From positions 131,144-195,143 of the forward strand of contig NZ_JABJWY010000039.1 in the NCBI RefSeq assembly GCF_013167215.1: 64,000 nt of DNA, read 5' to 3'. Below, piece after piece: positions 7,024 to 17,515 of the stretch. How positions within the stretch are numbered: position 1 is the stretch's first letter; every line of letters starts with the position of its first letter. The notes beneath the pieces are model-generated. The model did not search any database. It was not told the origin of the DNA and saw only the letters and a list, made by a program, of their open reading frames with translations. The DNA is from Sphingobacterium prati (GTDB lineage: Bacteria; Bacteroidota; Bacteroidia; Sphingobacteriales; Sphingobacteriaceae). A program made the translations under genes and the position numbers.

Positions 7024-9668
7024 TAATTACGCAGCTATTAAATAGAAAATATGGTCATTGTGGTATGGTTTGGAGTATGATGATGCTACTGCCATTCGTA
7101 TGGTTGGAAAGTGCTTTCGGCCAAAGCAGGGCTGAGTTGCGTTTGGAAAATAGTACGCTACAACTGATCTGGAGTCGCGACAAAAATGGTTATTATCTTC
7201 AATCCCTTACCCTAAAGGATGATGCGGGGCAAAAGGAGCATTTAACAATGGCTGCACAGCAGCGAACGATCCTTTACGCTAAAAATAAGCCGCTGGATAA
7301 ATCGGCAACTGTTTATGATAATGATGGGAAGCTTATTCATTTCCCCGACTCCCAATATCGCTATGTGATTCCAGTGTGGTCACAGAGTTTGTCACCTGTG
7401 AGCTTGAACACAGCCGGTGAAGTATTGCATTATCAGCCGACTGCGGTGGCTTCAACTTTGCGCTCCGGACTGAGATTCCGATATGAAAATGAAAAAATTG
7501 CTTTGTCCGAAGAATGGAATCTTGATCCAGATCATAGGTATGACATCTGTGTACGAATGACTTTAAAAGCTAAGGAAAGTGGTTATTATTCATTGTCATC
7601 CCCTTCATTAGCGATTGGTGACCGGAAGCAGTTTCAGTGGGCGGTTATTCCCGGATTATTTCAAGGAGGAGCACTCAATCCCGACTTTGTGCGTGCCTAC
7701 GCTTACGGACATGGTATCCCAGACCGTCCGGTCATTGTTCGGGAGCGTACAGCATCTACATTAGCATCGCTATTGACCACGCAATCTGGAGTTACCTTAG
7801 CTGCCGTTGCCGAACCCGGTACAGGAAGGGACCCCTGGTTAAAAGGTGTAAAAACTCATTCGGACTGGAAGCTTGGACTGTCATTGATGAACCGAAATAA
7901 TGAGCTCACACCCACGCTTTATCATCCGGTACTGGGGGAGGAGGGGTCTTACCTGAGAGCGGGACAAGAAATAACATTTTCTTTTCGATATACAATTCAG
8001 AAAACTTCTTGGTATAACGTTTTGGGGCATATAATAAAAGATATATACCAATTTAGTGATTTTTTAAAATTGAAACAGACTAATCGTTCCTTTACGGATC
8101 GTCTCTATGCGATGTATGATTATGTCATCAGCGATAGCACCTCCAGGTGGCGGACAGCACATTATAAAAATACCGAGATCGGTGCGCAGGATTATCTTGG
8201 AGGAGTGTATGGGTCTGAAAAAGACGCCATGAAAAATTCTGATTATGGTGCCATGTGGATGCTGGCTAAACTGACCGAAGATATCAAACTGCAGGAACAA
8301 CGGCTACCTGAAGCCTTAAACTTCAAGTTGCAACAACAACAGCGCGACCCAGGGTTCTTTTATGGATCAGCTGCGGGACAGTATTACCTATACCGCAGTC
8401 ATCGGTTTACCGAAGAATGGGGGCCCTATAGTGAACCCATCGGCACCACCTATTATATGTTGATGGACATCGGTAATATTTTACTTTTTGAACCAGATCG
8501 GTCTGATATTAAGCTAGCGTTGCGCACAGCAGCAGATTGGCTGCTGTCAAAAATGCATCCCGATGGACACTGGGAGGTTGCTTATGATAACAAGTCAGGC
8601 AGTCCCATGTTTGAGGATGTGTCCGATCTGCGTCCAACATTTTATGGACTATTGGTGGCTCATCAGTTACTAAAAGATGAAAAATATAGAGAAGGGGCAA
8701 TCAAAGGTGCGAACTGGTTTGTCAGACACGCGGCCAAAAAAGGCTGGTTCTTGGGTGTTTGTGGTGATACGCGATTTGCACCCGATTTTGCAACAGCACA
8801 GTCTATTCAGGCTCTTCTGGACATGTATACATTGACCAAGGATCAGCAATATCAAACAGCCGCCTACCAAGTCGCGCGATACTATACGACATCGGTCTAT
8901 ACACATCCCATACCCTCTCGTGAAGTCAAGCACGTGAACGGTATAAATCGTCAGGATTGGGAAATCAGTCAAGTGGGGCTGGGATTTGAACATGGTGGTA
9001 TTATGGGCTCTGCAAATCATCATGGTCCTATTTTGCTGTCGAGTCATGCGGGGCTGTTTGTAAGACTTTATGCACAGACGAAAGACAGCTTATTGCTGAA
9101 TATGGCAAGAGCTGCGGTATGGGGACGGGACGCATTTGTGGACGCAAGTACAGGGGTCGCTTCTTACTACTGGGATGCCATGAATAAAGGAGCAGGACCT
9201 TTTCCGCATCATGCCTGGTGGCAGCTGGGATGGATTACCGATTATCTGCTCTCCGAGGCAGCTCTTCGCTCCAATGGTAACATCACCTTTCCAGGCGGGT
9301 TTATAACACCTAAAGTAGGGCCACATCGCAGCTATGGTTTTGAAAAAGGGAGCATATTTGGCAAGCCTGTCGATCTGAAAATGAAAAAAGGGCTTATCAG
9401 TCTTGATAATGCACATATAGATTACATTCTTGCTACCAATAGCGACAATAAAGAGCTCTATGTTGTTTTACTGAACAATAGCGTGGATCAACAACAGGCT
9501 AGGCTGACACTAGATGCAGACCATTCTCGGGATCTATTTGGGCTAGCTCAGAAGGAGGCCTATCTTCTCAATTCCGATGGGACGGATGCGATACGGATGG
9601 CGACATCCTCAGACTGGAAAATTTCCCTGCCGGCAACAGGACTAAAAATAATGAAAATCAGTTATTAA
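7020..9668 (+). CDS. Large secreted enzyme, probable (alpha/alpha)6-barrel glycan-active protein
   Basis: This 882-residue protein has an N-terminal signal region (hydrophobic stretch about 18-35, ending AFGQ). Residues about 36-340 look beta-rich, like the N-terminal sandwich of many polysaccharide lyases and glycosidases. Residues about 360-770 show repeated helix pairs with aromatic turns (LRPTFYGLLVAHQLLKDEKY, ATAQSIQALLDMYTLTKD, HAWWQLGWITDYLLSEAAL), as in (alpha/alpha)6 toroid enzymes. A small C-terminal beta domain follows. Homologues are, as far as I recall, often given uninformative or misleading names. The reaction is unknown. Between a DUF5017-like lipoprotein and a GH28-like gene, it is a candidate backbone-cleaving enzyme for PUL1. 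Confidence 0.6.
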   Translation: MIITQLLNRKYGHCGMVWSMMMLLPFVWLESAFGQSRAELRLENSTLQLIWSRDKNGYYLQSLTLKDDAGQKEHLTMAAQQRTILYAKNKPLDKSATVYDNDGKLIHFPDSQYRYVIPVWSQSLSPVSLNTAGEVLHYQPTAVASTLRSGLRFRYENEKIALSEEWNLDPDHRYDICVRMTLKAKESGYYSLSSPSLAIGDRKQFQWAVIPGLFQGGALNPDFVRAYAYGHGIPDRPVIVRERTASTLASLLTTQSGVTLAAVAEPGTGRDPWLKGVKTHSDWKLGLSLMNRNNELTPTLYHPVLGEEGSYLRAGQEITFSFRYTIQKTSWYNVLGHIIKDIYQFSDFLKLKQTNRSFTDRLYAMYDYVISDSTSRWRTAHYKNTEIGAQDYLGGVYGSEKDAMKNSDYGAMWMLAKLTEDIKLQEQRLPEALNFKLQQQQRDPGFFYGSAAGQYYLYRSHRFTEEWGPYSEPIGTTYYMLMDIGNILLFEPDRSDIKLALRTAADWLLSKMHPDGHWEVAYDNKSGSPMFEDVSDLRPTFYGLLVAHQLLKDEKYREGAIKGANWFVRHAAKKGWFLGVCGDTRFAPDFATAQSIQALLDMYTLTKDQQYQTAAYQVARYYTTSVYTHPIPSREVKHVNGINRQDWEISQVGLGFEHGGIMGSANHHGPILLSSHAGLFVRLYAQTKDSLLLNMARAAVWGRDAFVDASTGVASYYWDAMNKGAGPFPHHAWWQLGWITDYLLSEAALRSNGNITFPGGFITPKVGPHRSYGFEKGSIFGKPVDLKMKKGLISLDNAHIDYILATNSDNKELYVVLLNNSVDQQQARLTLDADHSRDLFGLAQKEAYLLNSDGTDAIRMATSSDWKISLPATGLKIMKISY

Positions 9669-9690
9669 TAACATTTAAACTACCAATAGC

Positions 9691-11124
9691 ATGAATAGCA
9701 ACATGAAACAGTTAAAAAAATGCTGGATTATATCCGTATTCTTTGGAATGATGTTTACGGTTTTAAGTTGTACTGGAGTCGAAAAAAGTCTACAGGCAAA
9801 TGAAACCCAAGTAGAAAATAAACTTGCAAGAATGGCATCTACAGCCGGACAGTTAGATTCACCCATGGTGAAAAGTCTGGCTTATCAGGTGATCGTCAAC
9901 AACGATACGCTGGACGTATGGCAAGAAACCTGTTATGATCTGGTGGAGAATGGGGGGCAGACCGACGTACATACCGCTTTATTTACTTATGTGCCAGGTA
10001 CTCAGGTCAAGATTATTTGCAGCAGTTCTTTCTCAAATTTTACGTTGTCGCCTAAAAGGTTGAATATACCGGTTACCAAGAACGGAAATGAATTGACGTT
10101 TACCATCCCAGAGTACTACAATTATGCATTGGCTATCCCTGGTCGTGCGCCCTTACTTTTGTTTGGATCTCCGGATTACAGCGCCTATAAACAGGGGGCA
10201 GTTGTTTTTGCCAAAGGAATCCATCATGGTGTAAATGGAGTTTTTAAACTTGAATCCAATAAAACCTATTATTTACAAGAAGGGGCGATTCTCAGGGGAA
10301 AGGTATTGATAGAAAACGTATCTAATGTCAAATTGATCGGTCGGGGCTATATTGATGATCGCACCGCCCCTGTGGCGGGAAATTTTGTTAAGGTCTACCG
10401 GAGCCAAAATGTGGAACTTCGCGGATTTGGCGTTCGGCATGCGGCCTTAGGCTGGCAGGTGGATATGGTCAATTCGTCGAACGTCGATGTGTCCCATCTC
10501 AACTTGTTGAGCTTTGGGCAGAACAATGATGGTTTGGATTTGGGTTCAGGATGCCAAGATGTGCATTTCTCCCACTGTTTTATCGGATCGGGAGATGATG
10601 GTTTTGGTTGGCATGCAACAAATGCGGCTGCAGATGGTGAAACACCGCTTTTAAATTGTAGCGCCCACGACTGCATGATCTGGAAAAACCAGGTAGGCGT
10701 GGGTATCCGTATAGGATCTTCCTTAGAGACCAGTAGTGTCGAACAGCTCACCTTCAAAGATATTGATATCGCCAAAATGACTTGGGGTGGTCATTCGGTA
10801 GCGATTCCACATTCCGACTGGGCTGATGTTAAGAATATCACGTTTGAGGGCATCCGCGATGAGACAACGGGAAATACGCGATTTGTGCTGATGTATATCA
10901 AGCAAAATGCAAACTCAAATCCGGTGTATAGGCCCGGGACTATTTCTGATATTCGATTTATTGATTGCGTCAGCAGTGCGACGGCGGCAATTTTCGAGGG
11001 CTACGATGCCGATCACATGATTAAGGATGTGACTTTCAAAAACGTAAAAGTCGGGGGTAGGAATATGTTGCAGTCTGATATCGTAGCGAATTCCTTTACC
11101 TCGAATATCACCGTTGTGAATTGA
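9691..11124 (+). CDS. GH28-like (polygalacturonase-type) beta-helix lipoprotein with altered active site
   Basis: This 477-residue lipoprotein has lipobox VLSC with Cys27 (start could also be Met5). Residues about 175-470 form a right-handed beta-helix repeat region. Two GH28-like acidic sites are visible: D280 in NNDGLDLG and D302-D303 in GSGDDGFG. The usual GHG motif is replaced by VGVGIRIGS (V337-G338), so the conserved active-site His is missing there, and the RIK motif appears as YIK. It may therefore act on an unusual uronide or other glycan, or use H308 instead. Family GH28-like is reasonably sure; polygalacturonase activity is not. It belongs to the PUL1 operon, 22 bp behind the previous gene. 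Confidence 0.7.
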   Translation: MNSNMKQLKKCWIISVFFGMMFTVLSCTGVEKSLQANETQVENKLARMASTAGQLDSPMVKSLAYQVIVNNDTLDVWQETCYDLVENGGQTDVHTALFTYVPGTQVKIICSSSFSNFTLSPKRLNIPVTKNGNELTFTIPEYYNYALAIPGRAPLLLFGSPDYSAYKQGAVVFAKGIHHGVNGVFKLESNKTYYLQEGAILRGKVLIENVSNVKLIGRGYIDDRTAPVAGNFVKVYRSQNVELRGFGVRHAALGWQVDMVNSSNVDVSHLNLLSFGQNNDGLDLGSGCQDVHFSHCFIGSGDDGFGWHATNAAADGETPLLNCSAHDCMIWKNQVGVGIRIGSSLETSSVEQLTFKDIDIAKMTWGGHSVAIPHSDWADVKNITFEGIRDETTGNTRFVLMYIKQNANSNPVYRPGTISDIRFIDCVSSATAAIFEGYDADHMIKDVTFKNVKVGGRNMLQSDIVANSFTSNITVVN

Positions 11125-11159
11125 TGTTCAACTGGTTTCTGATCACTTAAATCAACGAG

Positions 11160-12596
11160 ATGCGTACATATCAATCAGTTATAACGATCCTATTGCTTTT
11201 TTTAATAATGACCGATCTGGGCGCGCAGAATAGTGGGGAGCTCAACAAGATTGCAGCCTCACAAGGTGCAGCTTCGCAACTGTTATTTTCTGTGGATCTG
11301 GCGAAAGAAGAACTTATTGCGCCTGGTGATTTTAAGCGTGACGATGAGTGTGTAGTGCGTGGTGGTATGCCCAATTTTTTTGCCAAGGTCAGCAAAGGTC
11401 AGGATGTAACTGTAGCATTCATTGGTGGAAGCCTGACACAAGCCAATTATTGTTACCGAATGCAGATTTCAGCTTACTTGCAGGCACGCTACCCATCCAC
11501 TAGATTCAAGTGGGTCAATGCCGGAGTCTCCGGGACAGGTACGGATTTGGGATCCTTCAGAATCAGGGAGCAGGTATTATCGCAGAATCCCGATCTGGTC
11601 ATCATCGATTTTGCAGTCAATGGCGCCTATGCTGGAGGCATGGAAGGTATGGTCAGGCAGATTATCCTACATGGTCAGCATACCGATATCTGTTTAGTTT
11701 ATGCCATCTTGGCTGCACAAACCAAGGTATATAATTATGGAAAGATACCGCCACATATTGAAGCTTTGGAAGCATTGGCCGATCATTACAGTATTCCTAC
11801 AATACATTTGGGAATGGAGATAGCACGCTTGGAATGTCAGGACAAGTTGTTGTGGAAGGGAGATGCAGGCTCTGCAGGAGAACGTATTTTATTTTCTACG
11901 GACGGAATCCACCCACTGAAAGCCGGTGGGGACCTTTACGCTGCAGCCATTGCCCGTGGGATTGAGAAGATGAAAGGACATTACCAAATGGAGAAACATC
12001 CATTGCCTCAGCCGCTGATATCTGATGAGTGGGATATCGCGGGGATGTACAGACCTAGTGATATTGCTGATTTTGATGTTAAATGGGCCGCGTTTCCTAC
12101 AGGAGGATCTAAATTAAGGGCGTTCAATGGATGGTTTGACAGCTTGATGGTCGCTGATGAAAAAGGCGCGCGCTTTTCATTCACTTTTGAAGGTGATCTA
12201 TTTGGGCTGTTTGACATAGGTGGGCCGGAGGTAGGGCAGCTTGAAGTATGGGTAGATGGTCATCAGATAGGGCTCCATAAATCGCAGTCAGGGGGATTTC
12301 AACCTTATCAAATGGTGGCAGAGAATCACGACAATATCCTGTTGAATCGGTTTAATAGCTACTGTAATAACCGATATCGAGGTCAATATGATGTGATCAA
12401 GGTGCCCAAAGGAAAGCATGAAGTCAGTTTTCGTATATCGCCATTGAGAGCAGATAAAAAGATGATATTAGGCCCGTCCCAACAAGAGGATATTGACCGG
12501 CATCCTGAGAAATACGATTCATCCAAGATTTATTTAGGGCGGATACTATTACGTGGCACACCAATTTTAAAGATTGCCGGAAAAGAAAAAGGATGA
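11160..12596 (+). CDS. Secreted SGNH/GDSL hydrolase with C-terminal beta domain (probable glycan esterase)
   Basis: This 478-residue protein has a signal peptide (cleavage near LGAQ, residue 22). SGNH blocks are visible: Ser91 in FIGGSLT, the block II Gly in NAGVSGTGTDLG, Asn154 in IDFAVNGA, and D248/H251 in STDGIHP. The catalytic Ser-Asp-His set is complete. About 190 residues after the hydrolase domain look like a beta-sandwich, often a carbohydrate-binding or interdomain module. In a PUL with a GH28-like protein, removal of acetyl or other ester groups from the glycan is the likely role. It is distinct from the SGNH gene that follows. Confidence 0.8.
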   Translation: MRTYQSVITILLLFLIMTDLGAQNSGELNKIAASQGAASQLLFSVDLAKEELIAPGDFKRDDECVVRGGMPNFFAKVSKGQDVTVAFIGGSLTQANYCYRMQISAYLQARYPSTRFKWVNAGVSGTGTDLGSFRIREQVLSQNPDLVIIDFAVNGAYAGGMEGMVRQIILHGQHTDICLVYAILAAQTKVYNYGKIPPHIEALEALADHYSIPTIHLGMEIARLECQDKLLWKGDAGSAGERILFSTDGIHPLKAGGDLYAAAIARGIEKMKGHYQMEKHPLPQPLISDEWDIAGMYRPSDIADFDVKWAAFPTGGSKLRAFNGWFDSLMVADEKGARFSFTFEGDLFGLFDIGGPEVGQLEVWVDGHQIGLHKSQSGGFQPYQMVAENHDNILLNRFNSYCNNRYRGQYDVIKVPKGKHEVSFRISPLRADKKMILGPSQQEDIDRHPEKYDSSKIYLGRILLRGTPILKIAGKEKG

Positions 12597-12762
12597 AACC
12601 GCCGAAAGCAACGTGAAACGAGTGTACTGAACGATTGAGCTTACGAACACGTTAAAAATACCGATTTAATGAATAAACGAGCTCATGAATACCATTGAAA
12701 ATAAATACTTATGACATAATACCTTGGTTAAAGAATAATTGATGAACAAATAATTTATACGA

Positions 12763-13440
12763 ATGAAAATAACTCAGCTATTAAAGCGACTGAACTGCCT
12801 GTTACTCTGTTTGGGTATGTCATATACCTATGCCCAATCTGTATTGACGCAACAGCAGAAATGGGAGCAAAAGATACAACGTTACGAACGCCTGGATGCG
12901 CAAAATCCACCGCCCAAGAAGGTCATTCTTTTTGTCGGTAGTTCGACCATCGAAAATTGGAAGACGCTAAAAGAAGATTTTGTAGGGCAGGCTGTACTAA
13001 ATAGAGGAGTATCCGGCACAAAGACAGTGGATCTTCATACCTATCGAGAACGGCTGATTTTGCCATACGATGCAAAGCAGATTTTTATTTATGAAGGCGA
13101 CAATGATATTGGACTCCGTTGGTCGACAGACCGTATTGTTGAACAGTTCGCTGCCTTATTCCGCGAGATAAGAAAGATGAAACCACATGCCGAGATAATT
13201 TATATTTCCATTAAGCCCTCACCGCGGCGATTGAAAGACAAAATGCAAATAGAAGAGGTCAATGCCAAGATTAAACAGTTTATGGAACAGCAGTCCCATA
13301 CCGGATATGCAGATGTTTATACCCGGATGCTGGATGCTAATGGTGATTTAATACCAGCATATTATCGCGAGGACGGACTGCACCTTACTACCGAAGGATA
13401 CCACATCTGGAAAGATGTAATTTCCAAATTTATAAAATAG
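12763..13440 (+). CDS. Small secreted SGNH/GDSL esterase
   Basis: This 225-residue protein has an N-terminal signal (to about residue 24, TYAQ). SGNH blocks: Ser60 in FVGSSTI, NRGVSG as block II, Asn114 in GDNDI, and D204/H207 in DGLHLTTEGY. It is a complete single-domain esterase of typical size. A 166-bp spacer without recognisable signals separates it from the larger SGNH gene. The two esterases differ in length and block I sequence (GGSL versus GSST) and probably remove different ester groups or act at different chain lengths. Confidence 0.85.
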   Translation: MKITQLLKRLNCLLLCLGMSYTYAQSVLTQQQKWEQKIQRYERLDAQNPPPKKVILFVGSSTIENWKTLKEDFVGQAVLNRGVSGTKTVDLHTYRERLILPYDAKQIFIYEGDNDIGLRWSTDRIVEQFAALFREIRKMKPHAEIIYISIKPSPRRLKDKMQIEEVNAKIKQFMEQQSHTGYADVYTRMLDANGDLIPAYYREDGLHLTTEGYHIWKDVISKFIK

Positions 13441-13506
13441 GTGAATTTACCCAAGAATAATTAGGTGTTAAATTGAATTACAAATAAGATAAAAAAGAAA
13501 GCATAT

Positions 13507-15789
13507 ATGATTTATAGTAAGGGAGGAGCCTCCAGGACATTGAAGAAAGAAGTTATTGCCGCAGATCTCGTAGTTGTTGGCGGAGGGATGTCTGGCGTGT
13601 GTGCTGCGATTACGGCAGCTAGGCAAGGTTTGCGTGTCGTCTTGGTACAGGATCGCTCTGTACTTGGGGGAAATGCCTCCAGTGAGGTGAGGTTGTGGAT
13701 ATTGGGCGCTACTTCCCATATGGGTAACAACAATCGTTGGAGTCGAGAAGGTGGTGTTATTGACGAGATATTGGTTGAAAATGTGTATCGCAATCCGGAG
13801 GGCAATGCTGTTATATTGGATATGATTCTGCTCGACAAGGTAAAGCAAGAGGCCAACATTCGGTTGTTGCTCAATACCAGTGTCTACGAAGTCCATAAGG
13901 AAGCTGGTGATCGTATAAAATCTTTGAGCGCTTTTTGCAGTCAGAATTCAACACAATATGAGCTATTGTCATCCTTATTTTGTGATGCGTCGGGGGACGG
14001 GATAGTCGGCTTTTTATCTGGGGCAGCTTTCCGTATGGGCGCTGAAACCTGTGAAGAGTTTGATGAGGCCATGGCGCCAGATACTTCGTATGGTGAACTA
14101 TTGGGGCACACGCTCTATTTCTATACCAAAGATGTCGGAAAATCGGTGTCTTATACTGCCCCTGCTTTTGCGATGGATGTAACCAAAGAAATACCGAGAT
14201 TCAAAAATTTCAACGCCAAGGAACATGGATGCAAGCTGTGGTGGGTGGAATACGGCGGGCGTTTAGATACCGTACACGATACCGAAGAGATCAAGTGGGA
14301 ACTTTGGAAAGTCATCTATGGCGTATGGGATTATATCAAAAATTCCGGACAATTTCCCGAAGCCGATACCTTGACATTGGAATGGGTTGGAATGGTTCCC
14401 GGAAAACGAGAAAGCCGTCGGTTTGAAGGTGATTATATCTTGAGACAGAAGGATGTGATCGAGCAGCGTCAACATCCGGATGCTGTTGCCTACGGCGGAT
14501 GGTCCATTGATCTGCACCCTGCAGACGGAGTGTTTAGCGAGCGTCAGCCGTGCAATCAATGGCATAGTAAAGGAGTATTTCAAATACCTTATCGTTGTTT
14601 ATATAGTCATAACATCGAAAATCTCTTTTTAGCAGGTCGTTTGATCAGTGTATCCCATGTCGCATTTGGAGCTACTCGGGTAATGGCGACATGTGCTTAC
14701 GTAGCACAAGCTGTGGCGATGGCAGCAAAACTATGTATTCAGCAGCAGCTTTTACCAAGAGAGATTGGTCAGCCAGGTTACATGAAGGAATTACAAAAAG
14801 AACTGCAACGGTCCGGTCAATATATTCCTGGTTTTCATCTATCTGATAGCAGCGATCTTGTACAGCAGGCCGAACTAACCTCTTCGAGCAACCTGGACTT
14901 TAAGGGATTCTCCAAAGAGAATATGCTGTGGAAAACCCTGAATATAGCTGCGGCACAACTTATTCCTGTCACTGCGGGTACCTTGCCCATCTTTTTTTTG
15001 GATATTGAAGCTACACAGACAACAGTATTGGACGTGGAGCTGAGGGGTAGCGATCGGAAAGGTGGTTTCACGCCAGACCGGGAGCTGGCGAAAATGCAAA
15101 TTCGTGTAAAACCGGGCTTTCAGACATTAACACTGGATTTTGGATTGGAGATAAGTGAGGATCAGTATATCTTCCTCACATTTCTCCAAAACGAGCATAT
15201 TCGCTTGGCCTATACCCGCCAACGGATATCGGGATTACTATCCGTTTTTAACGGCGTGAACAAAGCGGTTTCAAACAACGGGAAACAGGTAGCCCTACCG
15301 GGATCTGGAGTAGATTCATTTGAATTTTGGACGCCACAACGTCGCCCCGAAGGACATAATCTCGCCATTCAGCTAACAGCGGGCCTATCGGTCTTTGGAG
15401 TCGAAAATGTGCGTAATGGTATAGACCGACCAACAATTCGTCCGAATATCTGGGTCGCCACTACTGACGATAAGCAGCCGATGATTTCAGTTAAATGGAA
15501 GCAGAAACAGCGCATTAGAAGGATCGAAATTAATTTTGATACCGACTGGGATCATGCAATGGAGTCTGTATTAATGACCCACCCTGAGACCGTTATGCCA
15601 TTCTGTGTGCGGAATTATAGCATTGAAGATGGAAATGGAAAGACTATATATACGCACCGGGGAAATTTTCAGACTAGAAATGTGATAGAACTTCCGGAAT
15701 CCTGTGTTACCGACCAGCTGATTGTATCTCTTGAGCACCCTTCTGCGGAAGTGCCAGCAGCCGTCTTTGCTATTAGGTGTTATGCATAG
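13507..15789 (+). CDS. FAD-dependent oxidoreductase (FAD_oxidored family)
   Basis: This 760-residue protein has a dinucleotide-binding motif VVVGGGMSGVCAA at about 22-34, then LGGNASSEVRLWILG and a late LFLAGRLISVSHVAFGATRVMATCAYVAQAVA FAD-contact segment. This order is typical of the FAD_oxidored (PF12831) proteins common in PULs. Residues after about 450 form a beta-rich C-terminal domain. No signal peptide is seen, so it should act in the cytoplasm. It may oxidise a sugar released by the locus. Together with the symporter that follows and the DUF1080 gene, it suggests an oxidative step in catabolism. The substrate is unknown. Confidence 0.8.
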   Translation: MIYSKGGASRTLKKEVIAADLVVVGGGMSGVCAAITAARQGLRVVLVQDRSVLGGNASSEVRLWILGATSHMGNNNRWSREGGVIDEILVENVYRNPEGNAVILDMILLDKVKQEANIRLLLNTSVYEVHKEAGDRIKSLSAFCSQNSTQYELLSSLFCDASGDGIVGFLSGAAFRMGAETCEEFDEAMAPDTSYGELLGHTLYFYTKDVGKSVSYTAPAFAMDVTKEIPRFKNFNAKEHGCKLWWVEYGGRLDTVHDTEEIKWELWKVIYGVWDYIKNSGQFPEADTLTLEWVGMVPGKRESRRFEGDYILRQKDVIEQRQHPDAVAYGGWSIDLHPADGVFSERQPCNQWHSKGVFQIPYRCLYSHNIENLFLAGRLISVSHVAFGATRVMATCAYVAQAVAMAAKLCIQQQLLPREIGQPGYMKELQKELQRSGQYIPGFHLSDSSDLVQQAELTSSSNLDFKGFSKENMLWKTLNIAAAQLIPVTAGTLPIFFLDIEATQTTVLDVELRGSDRKGGFTPDRELAKMQIRVKPGFQTLTLDFGLEISEDQYIFLTFLQNEHIRLAYTRQRISGLLSVFNGVNKAVSNNGKQVALPGSGVDSFEFWTPQRRPEGHNLAIQLTAGLSVFGVENVRNGIDRPTIRPNIWVATTDDKQPMISVKWKQKQRIRRIEINFDTDWDHAMESVLMTHPETVMPFCVRNYSIEDGNGKTIYTHRGNFQTRNVIELPESCVTDQLIVSLEHPSAEVPAAVFAIRCYA

Positions 15790-15832
15790 TCTATAAAATG
15801 ATAATATTCAGTAATTTAATGTTTGATACAAG

Positions 15833-17515
15833 ATGATAGATACAATAGTCATAATCGTTTTTTCGGTATTTATAATGCTGGTCGGGATAAGCTTCTCACG
15901 AACCGGAAGAAACCTAAAGTCTTTTTTTGCCGGCGGTGAATCCGTGCCCTGGTTTATAGGAGGGATGTCCCTGTTCATGAGTTTTTTTTCAGCCGGAACT
16001 TTTGTTGCATGGGGCTCCATAGCCTATAGCCATGGCTGGGTCGCGATTACCATTCAGTGGACCATGTGTATAGGCGGGCTGATAACAGGGCTTTACCTAG
16101 CTCCTAAATGGAAGGCAACAGGAAATCTTACTGCTGCTGAGTTTATTAAGGAGCGTCTGGGGAGTGCTGTGCAGAAGTGTTACATCTACGTCTTTATGAT
16201 CGTGTCGGTATTTCTGAAAGGGTCGGTTTTGTATTCGGTAGCCAAACTGGTTTCCGAATCGTTGGACTATCCTTTAATACCAGTTACCATCGTTTTGGGG
16301 ATCTTAATGATTGCTTATACGGCCATCGGAGGGTTGTGGGCGGTAATGGTGACAGATATTCTACAATTTGTTGTCCTGACAGCAGCGATCGTGATCGTCA
16401 TTCCGTTGGTTTTTGAGGAAGTTGGCGGTGTGCAGTCCTTCTTGGATAAAGTACCGGATGATTTTTTCAATGTTGTCAACGGTGAGTATACCTGGGGTTT
16501 TATTGTAGCTTTTGCATTATACCATATTTTTTATATTGGAGGTAATTGGACATTTGTACAGCGCTATACAAGTGTTGATACACCACGGTCGGCATCCAAA
16601 GTTGCTTATTTATTTGCAGCCTTATATATCGCTAGCCCGATTTTGTGGATGATTCCGCCCATGGTTTACAAGGCGATCAATCCGGGTTTGACCGGATTGG
16701 CTACAGAGACGGCCTACATTATGGTTTGTAAGCAAGTGCTCCCTGCGGGATTACTTGGATTGATGCTTACGGGGATGTACTTCTCTACATCGGCATCCGC
16801 AAATACAGCCTTGAATGTTGTGTCAGCTGTGTTTACGAACGATATTTATAAGGGAACGTTACACCCGCAGGCATCGGAAAAAAAACTGATGTTTATCGCC
16901 CGTGCATCATCCTGGTTTTTTGGGTTTTTTATGATTATTGTTGCACTGATTGTGCCACTGATTGGGGGGATAGTCGAGTTTACCCTCAGTATAGGTGCCA
17001 TTACGGGAGGACCATTATTGGCACCGCCGATATGGGCCTTGTTCTCAAAGCGGTTGACAGGTAAGGCCACAGTATATATAACAGCCGTCAGTTTAAGCGT
17101 AAATCTTCTGTTTAAAATTGTTTTTCCTTTATTGATAGACTATAAACTTAGCAGAGCCAATGAGATGCTGCTTGGTGTTGTATTACCCTTTGTTTTGTTG
17201 GCTTGTGTTGAATTGTATGCAAAGTCACGTGGACAGGTAAGTTCAGAATACCTTTCGCTCAAGCTAACTAAAGCCGCGCGCAAGGAAGCTATACAGCAAA
17301 TAGATAAAGAAGAGGAGATCGCATTAAAAAGCCAGAATAAATTTGGATTGAAAATGATTGCATTTTCGCTCACCTTTATTGCGTTGTTACTGTACGTATT
17401 GTGCTTTTTCTTTGCAGGCGGTTCTCCATTGGTTGGCGGAATTGCTACAGTAATACTTATCAGTGCGTTGATTCCATGGCGCGCAGCCAATAAAGTTTTT
17501 ATAAATCGGGCTTAA
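15833..17515 (+). CDS. Sodium:solute symporter (SSS family)
   Basis: This 560-residue inner-membrane protein has about 13-14 hydrophobic segments. Characteristic SSS features are the N-terminal RNLKSFFAGGESVPWFIGGMSLF, the GTFVAWGSIAY segment and the middle YTAIGGLWAVMVTDILQF motif. It should import a mono- or small oligosaccharide or sugar acid with Na+. It lies 43 bp after the oxidoreductase gene and ends the PUL1 operon, giving the locus an inner-membrane uptake step. The substrate cannot be named. Confidence 0.9.
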   Translation: MIDTIVIIVFSVFIMLVGISFSRTGRNLKSFFAGGESVPWFIGGMSLFMSFFSAGTFVAWGSIAYSHGWVAITIQWTMCIGGLITGLYLAPKWKATGNLTAAEFIKERLGSAVQKCYIYVFMIVSVFLKGSVLYSVAKLVSESLDYPLIPVTIVLGILMIAYTAIGGLWAVMVTDILQFVVLTAAIVIVIPLVFEEVGGVQSFLDKVPDDFFNVVNGEYTWGFIVAFALYHIFYIGGNWTFVQRYTSVDTPRSASKVAYLFAALYIASPILWMIPPMVYKAINPGLTGLATETAYIMVCKQVLPAGLLGLMLTGMYFSTSASANTALNVVSAVFTNDIYKGTLHPQASEKKLMFIARASSWFFGFFMIIVALIVPLIGGIVEFTLSIGAITGGPLLAPPIWALFSKRLTGKATVYITAVSLSVNLLFKIVFPLLIDYKLSRANEMLLGVVLPFVLLACVELYAKSRGQVSSEYLSLKLTKAARKEAIQQIDKEEEIALKSQNKFGLKMIAFSLTFIALLLYVLCFFFAGGSPLVGGIATVILISALIPWRAANKVFINRA

